Assembly (NCBI RefSeq): GCF_000719475.1
Contig: NZ_JOGO01000056.1
Coordinates: 1-38,823 of the forward strand
Source: Streptomyces sp. NRRL F-5630
GTDB taxonomy: Bacteria > Actinomycetota > Actinomycetes > Streptomycetales > Streptomycetaceae
Reading direction: 5' to 3'
DNA length: 38,823 nt
The position numbers and the translations under genes were made by a program. Of the stretch, positions 1 to 8,618 are shown piece by piece. Position 1 is the stretch's first letter; the number at the start of each line of letters is the position of its first letter. The notes under the pieces were generated by a model. The model was not told the origin of the DNA. It saw only the letters and a list, made by a program, of their open reading frames with translations, and searched no databases.

Positions 1-72
1 GGGTTCTCCCCTAGGGGTCGTGTGGGCCCCCCGGCGGGCCCAACGGCTGGGGGTGGGCGGTGGTTCCCCGGG

Positions 73-111
73 GGAGGGGGATCGCCGCTTCCCGGCGGAG
101 GGGGATCGCCG
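73..111. repeat. Two 15-bp direct repeats upstream of the first gene
   Basis: The 15-bp word GGAGGGGGATCGCCG occurs at 73-87 and again, identical, at 97-111, giving a 24-bp period. It lies in the non-coding leader of the TIGR03960 gene, where I see no convincing promoter hexamers. It could be a regulator site pair or simple GC-rich duplication. Confidence 0.4.
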
Positions 112-204
112 TGCGGGCGGAGCGGTCGGGCCGGGGCGGTTACGCTGAGAGTTCGTGATCCTCCCCGGATCGTGCCCAGCTCCCGACGTCACAAGGTCAG
201 CGAG

Positions 205-2142
205 ATGCCCGTCGAGTCCGCACCCTCGGTCTTCCCCCAGCTCGAAGCCCTGCTTCCGCACGTGCAGAAGCCCATCCAGTACGTCGGCGGTGAGCTGAAC
301 TCCACGGTGAAGCCGTGGGAGGAGTGCGATGTGCGCTGGGCGCTCATGTACCCCGACGCGTACGAGGTCGGGCTGCCCAACCAGGGCGTCATGATCCTCT
401 ACGAGGTCCTGAACGAACGCGAGGGCGTCCTCGCCGAGCGCACCTACAGCGTGTGGCCGGACCTGGAGAAGCTCATGCGGGAGCACCAGGTCCCGCAGTT
501 CACCGTCGACAGCCACCGCCCCGTCGGCGCCTTCGACCTCCTCGGCCTCAGCTTCTCCACCGAGCTGGGCTACACGAACATGCTCGCCGCGCTCGACCTC
601 GCCGGCATCCCCCTGGAGGCCGCCGACCGCACCGAGGCCCACCCGCTCGTCGTCGCGGGCGGCCACGCCGCCTTCAACCCCGAGCCCGTCGCCGACTTCA
701 TCGACTGCGCCGTGATCGGCGACGGCGAGCAGGCCGTGCTGGAGATCACCGATGTCGTACGGGCCTGGAAGGCCGAGGGGATGCCCGGCGGCCGCGACGA
801 GGTGCTGCTGCGCCTCGCCAAGACGGGCGGCGTCTACGTACCGCGCTTCTACGACGTCGAGTACCTCCCGGACGGCCGCATCGCCCGTACCGTCCCCAAC
901 CGCTCCGGCGTCCCGTGGCGTGTCTCCAAGCACACCGTCATGGACCTCGACGAGTGGCCCTACCCCAAGCAGCCGCTCGTCCCGCTCGCCGAGACCGTCC
1001 ACGAGCGGATGTCCGTCGAGATCTTCCGCGGCTGCACGCGCGGCTGCCGCTTCTGCCAGGCCGGGATGATCACCCGCCCCGTGCGCGAGCGCTCCATCAC
1101 CGGCATCGGCGACATGGTCGAGAAGGGCCTGCGCGCCACCGGCTTCGAGGAGGTCGGCCTGCTCTCGCTCTCCTCCGCCGACCACTCCGAGATCGGCGAC
1201 GTCGCCAAGGGCCTCGCGGACCGCTACGAGGAGGAGAAGATCGGCCTCTCCCTCCCCTCGACCCGCGTCGACGCCTTCAACGTCGACCTGGCCAACGAGC
1301 TGACCCGCAACGGGCGCCGCTCCGGCCTCACCTTCGCCCCCGAGGGCGGCAGCGAGCGGATGCGCAAGGTCATCAACAAGATGGTCAGCGAGGAGGACCT
1401 GATCCGCACGGTCTCCACCGCCTACGGCAACGGCTGGCGGCAGGTGAAGCTCTACTTCATGTGCGGCCTCCCCACCGAGACCGACGAGGACGTCCTCCAG
1501 ATCGCCGACATGGCGACCCGCGTCATCGCCGAGGGCCGCGCCGCCTCGGGCCGCAGCGACATCCGCGCGACCGTGTCCATCGGCGGCTTCGTGCCCAAGC
1601 CCCACACCCCCTTCCAGTGGGCCCCGCAGCTCTCGCCCGAGGACACCGACGCGCGTCTCGCGAAGCTCCGCGACAAGATCCGCGGCGACAAGAAGTACGG
1701 GCGCTCCATCGGCTTCCGCTACCACGACGGCAAGCCCGGCATCGTCGAGGGACTCCTCTCGCGCGGCGACCGCCGCGTGGGCGCCGTCATCCGCGCGGTG
1801 TACGAGGACGGCGGGCGCTTCGACGGCTGGCGCGAGTACTTCTCGTACGACCGCTGGATGGCCTGCGCCGAGAAGACCCTGCCCGCCTTCGGCGTCGACG
1901 TGGACTGGTACACGACGCGCGAGCGCACCTACGAGGAGGTCCTGCCCTGGGACCACCTCGACTCCGGCCTCGACAAGGACTGGCTGTGGGAGGACTGGCA
2001 GGACGCGCTCGACGAGACCGAGGTCGAGGACTGCCGGTGGACGCCGTGCTTCGACTGCGGGGTGTGCCCCTCGATGCAGACGGAGATCCAGATCGGGCCG
2101 ACGGGGCGGAAGCTGCTGCCCCTCTCGGTGGCCGGTCAGTAG
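205..2142 (+). CDS. TIGR03960 family B12-binding-type radical SAM protein
   Basis: A 645-residue protein of the TIGR03960 family, close to the family's usual length. The radical SAM [4Fe-4S] motif CxxxCxxC is complete at Cys277, Cys281 and Cys284 (sequence RGCTRGCRFCQ). The preceding ~200 residues (AHPLVVAGGHAAFNPEP and following) resemble the cobalamin-binding-like region of class B radical SAM proteins. The reaction is unknown. The ATG at 205 was chosen because homology begins directly after it (MPVESAPSVFPQLEALLP) and AAGGT lies 7 bases upstream. The open frame extends back to about 22, but that part is GC-rich leader. The partner DUF2344 gene follows after a hairpin. The neighbourhood with RNase E/G and ribosomal genes suggests an RNA or ribosome modification role, which is inference. 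Confidence 0.9.
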   Translation: MPVESAPSVFPQLEALLPHVQKPIQYVGGELNSTVKPWEECDVRWALMYPDAYEVGLPNQGVMILYEVLNEREGVLAERTYSVWPDLEKLMREHQVPQFTVDSHRPVGAFDLLGLSFSTELGYTNMLAALDLAGIPLEAADRTEAHPLVVAGGHAAFNPEPVADFIDCAVIGDGEQAVLEITDVVRAWKAEGMPGGRDEVLLRLAKTGGVYVPRFYDVEYLPDGRIARTVPNRSGVPWRVSKHTVMDLDEWPYPKQPLVPLAETVHERMSVEIFRGCTRGCRFCQAGMITRPVRERSITGIGDMVEKGLRATGFEEVGLLSLSSADHSEIGDVAKGLADRYEEEKIGLSLPSTRVDAFNVDLANELTRNGRRSGLTFAPEGGSERMRKVINKMVSEEDLIRTVSTAYGNGWRQVKLYFMCGLPTETDEDVLQIADMATRVIAEGRAASGRSDIRATVSIGGFVPKPHTPFQWAPQLSPEDTDARLAKLRDKIRGDKKYGRSIGFRYHDGKPGIVEGLLSRGDRRVGAVIRAVYEDGGRFDGWREYFSYDRWMACAEKTLPAFGVDVDWYTTRERTYEEVLPWDHLDSGLDKDWLWEDWQDALDETEVEDCRWTPCFDCGVCPSMQTEIQIGPTGRKLLPLSVAGQ

Positions 2143-2151
2143 GCCGTTCCG

Positions 2152-2200
2152 GGCCGGGGCGGGCCTCGCGGGACCCCGCCCCGGGCCCCGGTTCCGGGGC
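2152..2200 (+). terminator. Tandem GC-rich hairpins after the radical SAM gene
   Basis: CCGGGGCGGG at 2154-2163 pairs perfectly with CCCGCCCCGG at 2175-2184 across an 11-base loop. It is followed at once by GCCCCGG-TT-CCGGGGC at 2185-2200. There is no T-tract, as is common in Streptomyces. The hairpins sit 10 bases after the stop and probably reduce readthrough into the DUF2344 gene. Confidence 0.55.
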
Positions 2201-2328
2201 TCCGCCGGGCCCCGCTGAGCGAACGCCGCGGCGTGCCTGATTCCGCCGGTCACCCGGCCAGGGGAACCACCGCCCGGCGCCGCACGTACTCTAGAGACAA
2301 GGACCGCACTCTCTAAGGACTGACTCCC

Positions 2329-3159
2329 CTGGGCAAGCGACAGCCCGAAGGCCCCCCTCCGGCGCCGGTCACGCAGCGCATCCGGCTGCGGTACACCAAG
2401 CGCGGGCGCCTCCGGTTCACCAGTCACCGCGACTTCCAGCGCGCCTTCGAGCGCGCGCTGCGCCGCGCCGAGGTACCCATGGCCTACTCCGCGGGCTTCA
2501 CACCGCACCCGCGGGTCTCGTACGCCAACGCCGCACCCACCGGCACCGGCAGCGAGGCCGAGTACCTGGAGATCGCCCTCGCCGCGTCCCGCGACCCGGA
2601 ACGCCTGCGCCAACTGCTCGACGAGTCGCTGCCCACCGGGCTCGACATCGTCGACGCGGTCGAGGCCCGCACCCCGCACCTCGCCGAGCGCCTCCAGGCC
2701 AGCGTGTGGGATCTGCGACTCGACCAGGTCGCCCCCGAGACCGCCGTGCTCGCCGCCGAGAAGTTCATGGCGAGCGGTACGGTCGAGGTGGAACGCCTCA
2801 CCAAGAACGGCGTACGCACCTTCGACGCCCGCGCCGCCGTCGTCCGCCTCGGCCTCCCCGAACAGCGGGCCGACGAGCCGGGCGAGCGTCCTTGTGCGAT
2901 ACTGCGCCTGGTAGTACGGCACCTGACACCCGCCGTACGTCCTGACGACGTCCTGTCCGGCCTCCGAGCCGTGGCCGAACTGGCGCCGCCGGTCCCCGCA
3001 GCGGTGACCAGGCTGGCGCAGGGGCCGCTCGACGAGGAGTCCGGCACGGTCACCGACCCGCTCGCGCCCGACCGCGAGGCGGTACCGGCAGCCACGGCAG
3101 CCACCGTGAGCGCCGACACCGCCACCGCGACGACGCCCGCCGAGGAAGGCACCGCGTAG
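2329..3159 (+). CDS. TIGR03936/DUF2344 radical SAM-associated protein, probable CTG start
   Basis: About 276 residues of the TIGR03936 (DUF2344) family, the constant partner of TIGR03960 proteins, fused to them in some Firmicutes. The conserved N-terminal block RIRLRYTKRGRLRFTSHRDF lies upstream of the first in-frame ATG (2479), so starting there would delete it. The frame is closed upstream by TAA at 2314-2316, and no in-frame ATG, GTG or TTG exists between that stop and the conserved block. The best initiation codon is CTG at 2329, which would read Met-Gly-Lys-Arg-Gln-Pro, with AAGGAC at 2315-2320 as ribosome binding site. The C-terminus is Thr/Ala-rich. The function is unknown, but it is expected to act with the radical SAM protein upstream. 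Family assignment is firm and the start is inferred. Confidence 0.85.
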   Translation: MGKRQPEGPPPAPVTQRIRLRYTKRGRLRFTSHRDFQRAFERALRRAEVPMAYSAGFTPHPRVSYANAAPTGTGSEAEYLEIALAASRDPERLRQLLDESLPTGLDIVDAVEARTPHLAERLQASVWDLRLDQVAPETAVLAAEKFMASGTVEVERLTKNGVRTFDARAAVVRLGLPEQRADEPGERPCAILRLVVRHLTPAVRPDDVLSGLRAVAELAPPVPAAVTRLAQGPLDEESGTVTDPLAPDREAVPAATAATVSADTATATTPAEEGTA

Positions 3160-3518
3160 GGAGTGTCCCGCCCACCCCGGCGGGCCCGCAGCACCTGGCA
3201 CGGCACCGCCCCAGCCCCTGGCTGGGAGGAGCCCCCCACCTGCGGCCCCCACCCCGGGAACGGCGGGAAGCCTCCTGACCGGCCGTCGCACCGCACCGCC
3301 TTGTCCCCGGAATCCACCGGGACCGGGCGGGGTACCCGACCACAAGACTTTCGCCAGGCCGCCGCACCCGCGGCCGGAACCGGCGAGACAGACACGAACA
3401 AGCTCCTGAGCGGCGCCCGCGCCCTCCGGTCCGGCGGCCACCGCGCGTCCAGCGCGAGCCGCCCGCGTCACCGGTACACGGCGCGGCGCCCGGGAGCACG
3501 ACGGGAGACACCCCCGCA
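3160..3518 (+). other. Non-coding leader between DUF2344 gene and RNase E/G
   Basis: About 358 bases with no gene I can support. The sequence is G+C-rich and C-biased. Apart from the ribosome binding site ACGGGAGA at 3502-3508 ahead of the next ATG I see no clear promoter hexamers. A long rne leader is notable because E. coli rne autoregulates through its leader, but I see no sequence evidence for that here. Confidence 0.4.
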
Positions 3519-6500
3519 ATGCTTGAGCCGAAGGAACCCGGCACTTCCGGGACCCACGACGACACCCCCTCCTCGCCCGGCGACACGCTGCCGCCGCGCC
3601 GCAGGCGCCGCGCCGCCTCGCGCCCCGCGGGCCCGCCCGCCGGGCAGGGCGCCACCGCGGAGAACTCCGCCGCCGAGCAGGCCGCCGCCATACCGGCGAA
3701 GGCGCAGGAGACGGAGACCACCACCCGTACGAGCGAAGCCGAGGCAGAGCCCGCCGCGCCGCGCCGCCGTCGTGCCACGCGCCGCGCTTCCGCTCCGGCC
3801 GGTGCGCCGCAGGGCGCCGCGCAGGCGGAGGAGACGCCTGGTGCGCCGGAGCCCGCCGAGGTCGCCGCGGCCGTGGCGGAGCCGGCCGAGGAGGCTGCCG
3901 AGCCCGCCGCGCCGCGCCGCCGCCGTGCCACGCGCCGCGCTTCCGCTCCGGCCGGTGCCCCGCAGGGCGCCGCGCAGGCGGAGGAGACGCCTGGCGCGCC
4001 CGAGCCCGCCGAGGTCGCCGCGGCTGTCGCGGAGCCGGCCGAGGAGGCTGCGGAGCCCGCCGCGCCGCGTCGCCGTCGTGCCACGCGCCGCGCTTCCGCT
4101 CCGGCCGGTGCCCCGCAGGCCGCCGCGCAGGCGGAGGACCAGCAGGCCCCCGCGCAGGACCAGCAGGCCACCGCGAAGGCGGAGAAGCCCGCCCGCGCCG
4201 AGAAGCCCGCCCGCGCGGAGAAGGCCGACCAGGCCGAGAAGCCCGCCCAGGGCGCCTCCGCCGAGGCCGACGAGGACGACGGCGACGTGCGCCGCCGCGC
4301 GCGGCGCAAGCCCGCCCGCAGCCGCGCCACCTTCACCGAGCCCCAGATCCAGCCCCGCCAGTCCGGCAAGGGCGGCGCGAAGGGCGAGGAACGCGGCGAG
4401 GACGGCCGCGGTGGCCGCAAGCCCGCTGTGCCCGTCTTCCGCGCCCCGGTCTTCACCGAGCCGAGCTTCCAGTTCCAGACCCTTGAGCGCGCTGCCGCCG
4501 AGGCCGCCGCCACCGGTGACGAGGAGGACAGCGCACCCGCCGCCACCTCCGCACCCGCCCCGGCCCGCGCCGAGGAAGGCGAGTCCGGACGGCGCAAGCG
4601 GCGCCGCCGCGAGGAGCGCGAGCAGTCCCGTACCGCCGAGGCCCCCGCGCCCAAGGCCGAGAAGGCCCCCCAGCCCACCCAGGACGCGGCCGAGCCCGCC
4701 GAGTCCCACGAGTCCGCCGAGGACAACGAGCGCCAGTACGGCGACGAGGGCGAGCGGCCCTCGCGCCGTCGCCGTCGCGGCGGTCGTCGCCGCAGGCGTG
4801 GCGAGAACGCCGAGCAGGACCAGCACGAGCACGAGGACCGCGAGGAGGCGGACGAGGAGGCCGAGGCCGAGGAGGCCCCGGCCGCAGCCCCCGCGCCCGC
4901 CGCGCGTCGCCAGGCCCCCGCCGAGGACACCGCCGACGAGGAGCGGGAGGAGGAGCCCGCGGGCTCCGCCGCGCGCGACGAGGACGAGGGCTCCGGTTCC
5001 TCCTCCAGCCGTCGCCGCCGTCGCCGTCGCCGCCGCGCGTCGGACGCCTCCGGCGAGGCCGAGGCGACGCCCGCGGCCGACGACCCCGAGCGCACCGTGG
5101 TCAAGATCCGCGAGCCGAAGGAACGGCGCAAGGAGAACGACCACAGCGACGAGGTGCAGTCCATCAAGGGCTCGACGCGTCTGGAGGCGAAGAAGCAGCG
5201 CCGCCGCGAGGGCCGCGAGCAGGGCCGCCGCCGGGTGCCGATCATCACCGAGGCCGAGTTCCTCGCGCGCCGCGAGGCCGTCGAGCGGGTCATGGTCGTC
5301 CGCGAGCAGGGCGAGCGCACCCAGATCGGCGTCCTGGAGGACGACGTCCTCGTCGAGCACTACGTCAACAAGGCCGAGTCGACCTCGTACGTCGGCAACG
5401 TCTACCTCGGCAAGGTGCAGAACGTGCTGCCCTCCATGGAGGCCGCGTTCATCGACATCGGCAAGGGCCGCAACGCGGTCCTCTACGCCGGTGAGGTCAA
5501 CTTCGAGGCGCTCGGCTACCACGGCCCGCGCCGCATCGAGACCGCGCTCAAGTCCGGCCAGTCCGTCCTCGTGCAGGTCACGAAGGACCCGATCGGTCAC
5601 AAGGGCGCCCGCCTCACGAGCCAGGTCTCGCTGCCCGGCCGCTACCTGGTCTACGTGCCCGAGGGCTCGATGACCGGCATCAGCCGCAAGCTCCCCGACA
5701 CCGAGCGCGCCCGCCTGAAGACCATCCTCAAGAAGATCGTTCCCGAGGACGCCGGTGTCATCGTGCGCACGGCCGCCGAGGGCGCGAGCGAGGACGAGCT
5801 GCGGCGCGACGTCGAGCGGCTCCAGTCGCAGTGGGAGGACATCCAGAAGAAGTCGAAGACGGGCAACGCGCCGACGCTGCTCTACGGCGAGCCCGACATG
5901 ACCGTCCGGGTCGTCCGCGACATCTTCAACGAGGACTTCACGAAGGTCGTCGTCAGCGGTGACCGTGCCTGGGAGACCATCCACGGCTACGTCTCGCACG
6001 TCGCCCCCGATCTCGTCGGGCGCCTGTCGCGCTGGACCTCCGAGGTCGACGTCTTCGCCACGTACCGCATCGACGAGCAGCTCGCCAAGGCGCTCGACCG
6101 CAAGGTGTGGCTGCCCTCCGGCGGCTCCCTCGTGATCGACAAGACCGAGGCGATGATCGTCGTCGACGTCAACACCGGCAAGTTCACCGGCCAGGGCGGC
6201 AACCTGGAGGAGACCGTCACCAGGAACAACCTGGAGGCGGCCGAGGAGATCGTGCGCCAGCTGCGGCTGCGCGACCTCGGCGGGATCGTCGTCATCGACT
6301 TCATCGACATGGTCCTGGAGTCCAACCGCGACCTCGTCCTGCGGCGCCTCCTGGAGTGCCTGGGCCGCGACCGCACCAAGCACCAGGTCGCCGAGGTCAC
6401 CTCGCTCGGCCTCGTGCAGATGACCCGCAAGCGCGTCGGGCAGGGGCTCCTGGAGTCCTTCTCCGAGACCTGCGTCCACTGCAACGGGCGCGGCGTCATC

Positions 6501-7790
6501 GTCCACCTCGATCAGCCCACGACCCAGGGCGGCGGCGGCGGTGGCGGCGGCAAGCGCAAGAAGAAGGGCAAGGGCGGCGAGCACGCCGACCACGCCGGCG
6601 TCGAGCACGAGCTCACCTACGAGTACGTGAGCGCCGAGCAGGCCGAGGAGGCGAAGGCCCAGGAGGAGCCCGCCGCCGAGGTCGTCACCGGGCCCGCCGC
6701 GCTGCCCGAGCCCGTCTTCACGCCCGACGAGGACCTGTACAGCAGTGCCGAGGAGGCCGAGGCGGCCGCCGCCGGGTACGGCGGGGGCCCGGGGGGCCGG
6801 CCGCGCCCCGCCCCCCCGGGGCGGCCCGCCGCGCCCGCCGGGACGCCGCGCGGCTCGCGGGTCACCGACACGGACACGGTCGGGGCTTACGACCCCGAGG
6901 AGCTCAAGGGCGAGCAGGCCGAGGCCATCGTCGAGGTCCAGGAGCCGGCGGCCGACGCGGTCGCCGACGCCGCGGTCGTGCCGCTCGCCGACACGGTGGT
7001 CGAGCCGGTCGTCGAGCCCGAGGCCGTCGAGGTCGTGACGGCGGCGGAGCTGCCCGCCTCGGCCGTCGCGGACAGCGTCGCCACCCAGGAGGCCCCCCGG
7101 GGCCGCGGGCGGCGCCGGGCGACGCGCAAGGCGAGCGCTCCGGCAGGTTCGCCGAAGGCCGCCGAGCCGGTCGAGGTCGTCGTGCCGGTCGCGGAGGTCT
7201 CCGCGCCCGAGCCCGTCGCCGAACTGGCCGCCGAGCCCGAGCCCGCCGAGGTCGTCGCCGATGCGGCGCCCCCGGCGCGGGCCAGGCGCCGCGTCGTCCG
7301 CGAGGTGGCCGCTCCGGCGGCCTCCGCCTCGGACGAGGGCGCGGTGCTCGTGGTCCCGGCCGCGGAGGCCCCCGTCGCGGAGGCCGCCGTCGAGGAGGCG
7401 CCCGCCGAGGCGGCTCCCGTGAAGAAGACGGCGGCGCGGAAGACCGCGACGAAGAAGACGGCCGCCAAGAAGACCGCGGCGAAGACCACCGCCGCGAAGA
7501 AGGCGCCGGCCAAGAAGGCCGCCACGAAGAAGGCGGCGGCCGAAAAGGCACCGGAGGCGGCTCCGGAGGAGGGCCAGGCCCCCACCGAGGCCCCCACCGA
7601 GGCTCCCGCCGAGGAGGCGCCCGCGAAGAAGGCGGTGCGGAAGACGGCGGCGAAGAAGACGACGGCCGCCAAGAAGACGACCGCCGCCGCGAAGAAGGCT
7701 CCGGCCAAGAAGACGGCCGCCAAGAAGGCGCCCGCGAAGAAGGCGACGACGCGGAAGGCGGCGGAGTCGCCGGAGGGCGCGGAGTCCTGA
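3519..7790 (+). CDS. rne: Rne/Rng family endoribonuclease (RNase E/G)
   Basis: A 1423-residue single-strand-specific endoribonuclease, longer than E. coli RNase E (1061). Residues 1-580 are a low-complexity Ala/Arg/Glu/Pro arm containing three tandem 51-residue repeats. The catalytic half begins near 585 with the S1-type segment (QIGVLEDDVLVEHYVNK). The DNase I-like catalytic core shows VVDVNTGKF with Asp883 and VIDFIDM with Asp927 and Asp930. The zinc-link pair is present as Cys985-x-x-Cys988. A poly-Gly stretch follows, then an acidic/Ala-rich arm and a Lys/Ala-rich tail (residues ~1305-1420) made of KKTA and KKAP units like a histone H1 tail. Having the catalytic core flanked by disordered arms on both sides is typical of actinobacterial RNase E. 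ATG 3519 has ACGGGAGA upstream. The gene ends in a strong hairpin. Confidence 0.95.
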   Translation: MLEPKEPGTSGTHDDTPSSPGDTLPPRRRRRAASRPAGPPAGQGATAENSAAEQAAAIPAKAQETETTTRTSEAEAEPAAPRRRRATRRASAPAGAPQGAAQAEETPGAPEPAEVAAAVAEPAEEAAEPAAPRRRRATRRASAPAGAPQGAAQAEETPGAPEPAEVAAAVAEPAEEAAEPAAPRRRRATRRASAPAGAPQAAAQAEDQQAPAQDQQATAKAEKPARAEKPARAEKADQAEKPAQGASAEADEDDGDVRRRARRKPARSRATFTEPQIQPRQSGKGGAKGEERGEDGRGGRKPAVPVFRAPVFTEPSFQFQTLERAAAEAAATGDEEDSAPAATSAPAPARAEEGESGRRKRRRREEREQSRTAEAPAPKAEKAPQPTQDAAEPAESHESAEDNERQYGDEGERPSRRRRRGGRRRRRGENAEQDQHEHEDREEADEEAEAEEAPAAAPAPAARRQAPAEDTADEEREEEPAGSAARDEDEGSGSSSSRRRRRRRRRASDASGEAEATPAADDPERTVVKIREPKERRKENDHSDEVQSIKGSTRLEAKKQRRREGREQGRRRVPIITEAEFLARREAVERVMVVREQGERTQIGVLEDDVLVEHYVNKAESTSYVGNVYLGKVQNVLPSMEAAFIDIGKGRNAVLYAGEVNFEALGYHGPRRIETALKSGQSVLVQVTKDPIGHKGARLTSQVSLPGRYLVYVPEGSMTGISRKLPDTERARLKTILKKIVPEDAGVIVRTAAEGASEDELRRDVERLQSQWEDIQKKSKTGNAPTLLYGEPDMTVRVVRDIFNEDFTKVVVSGDRAWETIHGYVSHVAPDLVGRLSRWTSEVDVFATYRIDEQLAKALDRKVWLPSGGSLVIDKTEAMIVVDVNTGKFTGQGGNLEETVTRNNLEAAEEIVRQLRLRDLGGIVVIDFIDMVLESNRDLVLRRLLECLGRDRTKHQVAEVTSLGLVQMTRKRVGQGLLESFSETCVHCNGRGVIVHLDQPTTQGGGGGGGGKRKKKGKGGEHADHAGVEHELTYEYVSAEQAEEAKAQEEPAAEVVTGPAALPEPVFTPDEDLYSSAEEAEAAAAGYGGGPGGRPRPAPPGRPAAPAGTPRGSRVTDTDTVGAYDPEELKGEQAEAIVEVQEPAADAVADAAVVPLADTVVEPVVEPEAVEVVTAAELPASAVADSVATQEAPRGRGRRRATRKASAPAGSPKAAEPVEVVVPVAEVSAPEPVAELAAEPEPAEVVADAAPPARARRRVVREVAAPAASASDEGAVLVVPAAEAPVAEAAVEEAPAEAAPVKKTAARKTATKKTAAKKTAAKTTAAKKAPAKKAATKKAAAEKAPEAAPEEGQAPTEAPTEAPAEEAPAKKAVRKTAAKKTTAAKKTTAAAKKAPAKKTAAKKAPAKKATTRKAAESPEGAES
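3750..4135 (+). repeat. 153-bp tandem repeat inside rne, about 2.5 copies
   Basis: The word CCCGCCGCGCCGCG recurs at 3750, 3903 and 4056, exactly 153 bases apart, so the unit encodes 51 residues in frame. Each unit contains PRRRRATRRASAPAGAPQ followed by an acidic/Ala half with AEETPGAPEPAEV. The third copy breaks down after AGAPQAAAQAED. Copies differ at only a few bases, which points to recent duplication or gene conversion. Confidence 0.9.
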
Positions 7791-7821
7791 GCGGAGTCCT
7801 GCGCGGACGGCTGCTGCGAGA

Positions 7822-7855
7822 GGCCGCCTCTGCCCCTGCCGGGGCGGGGGCGGCC
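7822..7855 (+). terminator. Terminator hairpin after rne
   Basis: A 15-bp stem at 7822-7836 and 7841-7855, with two G-U pairs and a TGCC tetraloop, lies 32 bases after the rne stop. There is no T-tract. It probably separates rne from the rplU-rpmA transcript. Confidence 0.8.
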
Positions 7856-8070
7856 GCTTCGCGTACCGGGCGCTGCGGGAGGTCCGGCCGTGGCTGTCCG
7901 TTCCGCCCGGCGGAGGAACGGGCAGCGGAACGCCTGCCCCCGGTGGGGCTGACGTGAAGCAGCGCGGGACCGGGGTGAGGTGCGGACCGGCGCGAAGGAG
8001 TGCGGAACCGGCGTGGGATACGGAGCGCTTGCCCGCGGTGGGGAGGGGCCGCCGTCGGCCCGGGGCCGGT

Positions 8071-8100
8071 TTGACCCTCTGTGCGGGGGACCCGTAGTCT
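8071..8100 (+). promoter_or_regulatory. Housekeeping-type promoter of rplU-rpmA
   Basis: TTGACC at 8071-8076 and TAGTCT at 8095-8100 are separated by 18 bases, a good match to vegetative (HrdB-type) promoters. Transcription would start near 8107 and leave a leader of about 175 bases before rplU. Confidence 0.75.
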
Positions 8101-8150
8101 TGGCCCTTGGCGTCTCTGGCGCCACCTTCTGAGCACCCCACCTCCGGGCG

Positions 8151-8192
8151 GGCGGCGTCCTCGCCGCCATGAGCCCCGGGGAGGCCGCTCAT
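8151..8192 (+). promoter_or_regulatory. Two adjacent hairpins in the rplU leader
   Basis: GGCGGCG-TCCT-CGCCGCC (8151-8168, perfect 7-bp stem) is followed with no gap by ATGAGC...GCTCAT (8169-8192, perfect 6-bp outer stem with a C/G-rich interior). Both lie in the predicted 5' leader downstream of the promoter. Such back-to-back stems could be a ribosomal-protein leader, although they do not obviously match the Firmicutes L21 leader. Confidence 0.45.
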
Positions 8193-8283
8193 CCCTCCTT
8201 CGGTGGACCGGGGTTCTCCCCTGCCTCCGGCGGGCGGCTGGCATCAGGAGGTCCCGTTTTCGAGCACAGAGAGTGAGATCCGC

Positions 8284-8604
8284 GTGTACGCCATCGTGCG
8301 CAGCGGTGGTCGCCAGCACAAGGTTGCTGTCGGCGACATCGTTGAGGTTGACAAGATTTCCACTGCCAATGTGGGCGACACGGTCGAGCTCTCGACCCTG
8401 CTGCTCGTTGACGGCGAGGCCGTCACCAGCGACCCGTGGGTGCTGGCCGGTATCAAGGTCGTGGCCGAGGTCGTCGACCACCACAAGGGCCAGAAGATCG
8501 ACATTCTGCGCTACAAGAACAAGACCGGCTACCGCCGTCGTCAGGGCCACCGCCAGCAGTACACGGCGGTCAAGGTCACTGAGATCCCCACGGCTGCGAA
8601 GTAA
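8284..8604 (+). CDS. rplU: 50S ribosomal protein L21
   Basis: A 106-residue ribosomal protein L21, which binds 23S rRNA in the large subunit. The N-terminus [19 protein letters not shown] and the C-terminal [19 protein letters not shown] block are diagnostic and the length is normal. GTG 8284 was chosen because it gives the canonical start YAIV; the frame runs further upstream to 8203 but that part is leader. The gene uses more T-ending codons (gtt, gct, att) than its neighbours, typical of highly expressed genes. It is followed after 14 bases by rpmA in the usual operon. Confidence 0.98.
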   Translation: MYAIVRSGGRQHKVAVGDIVEVDKISTANVGDTVELSTLLLVDGEAVTSDPWVLAGIKVVAEVVDHHKGQKIDILRYKNKTGYRRRQGHRQQYTAVKVTEIPTAAK

Positions 8605-8618
8605 GGGACTGAGGAGAC

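Noticed and set aside
3468..8192. A 1574-residue minus-strand open frame opposite rne
   Set aside because: It is a Leu/Gly/Arg-rich shadow of the repetitive rne coding sequence with no domain signature.
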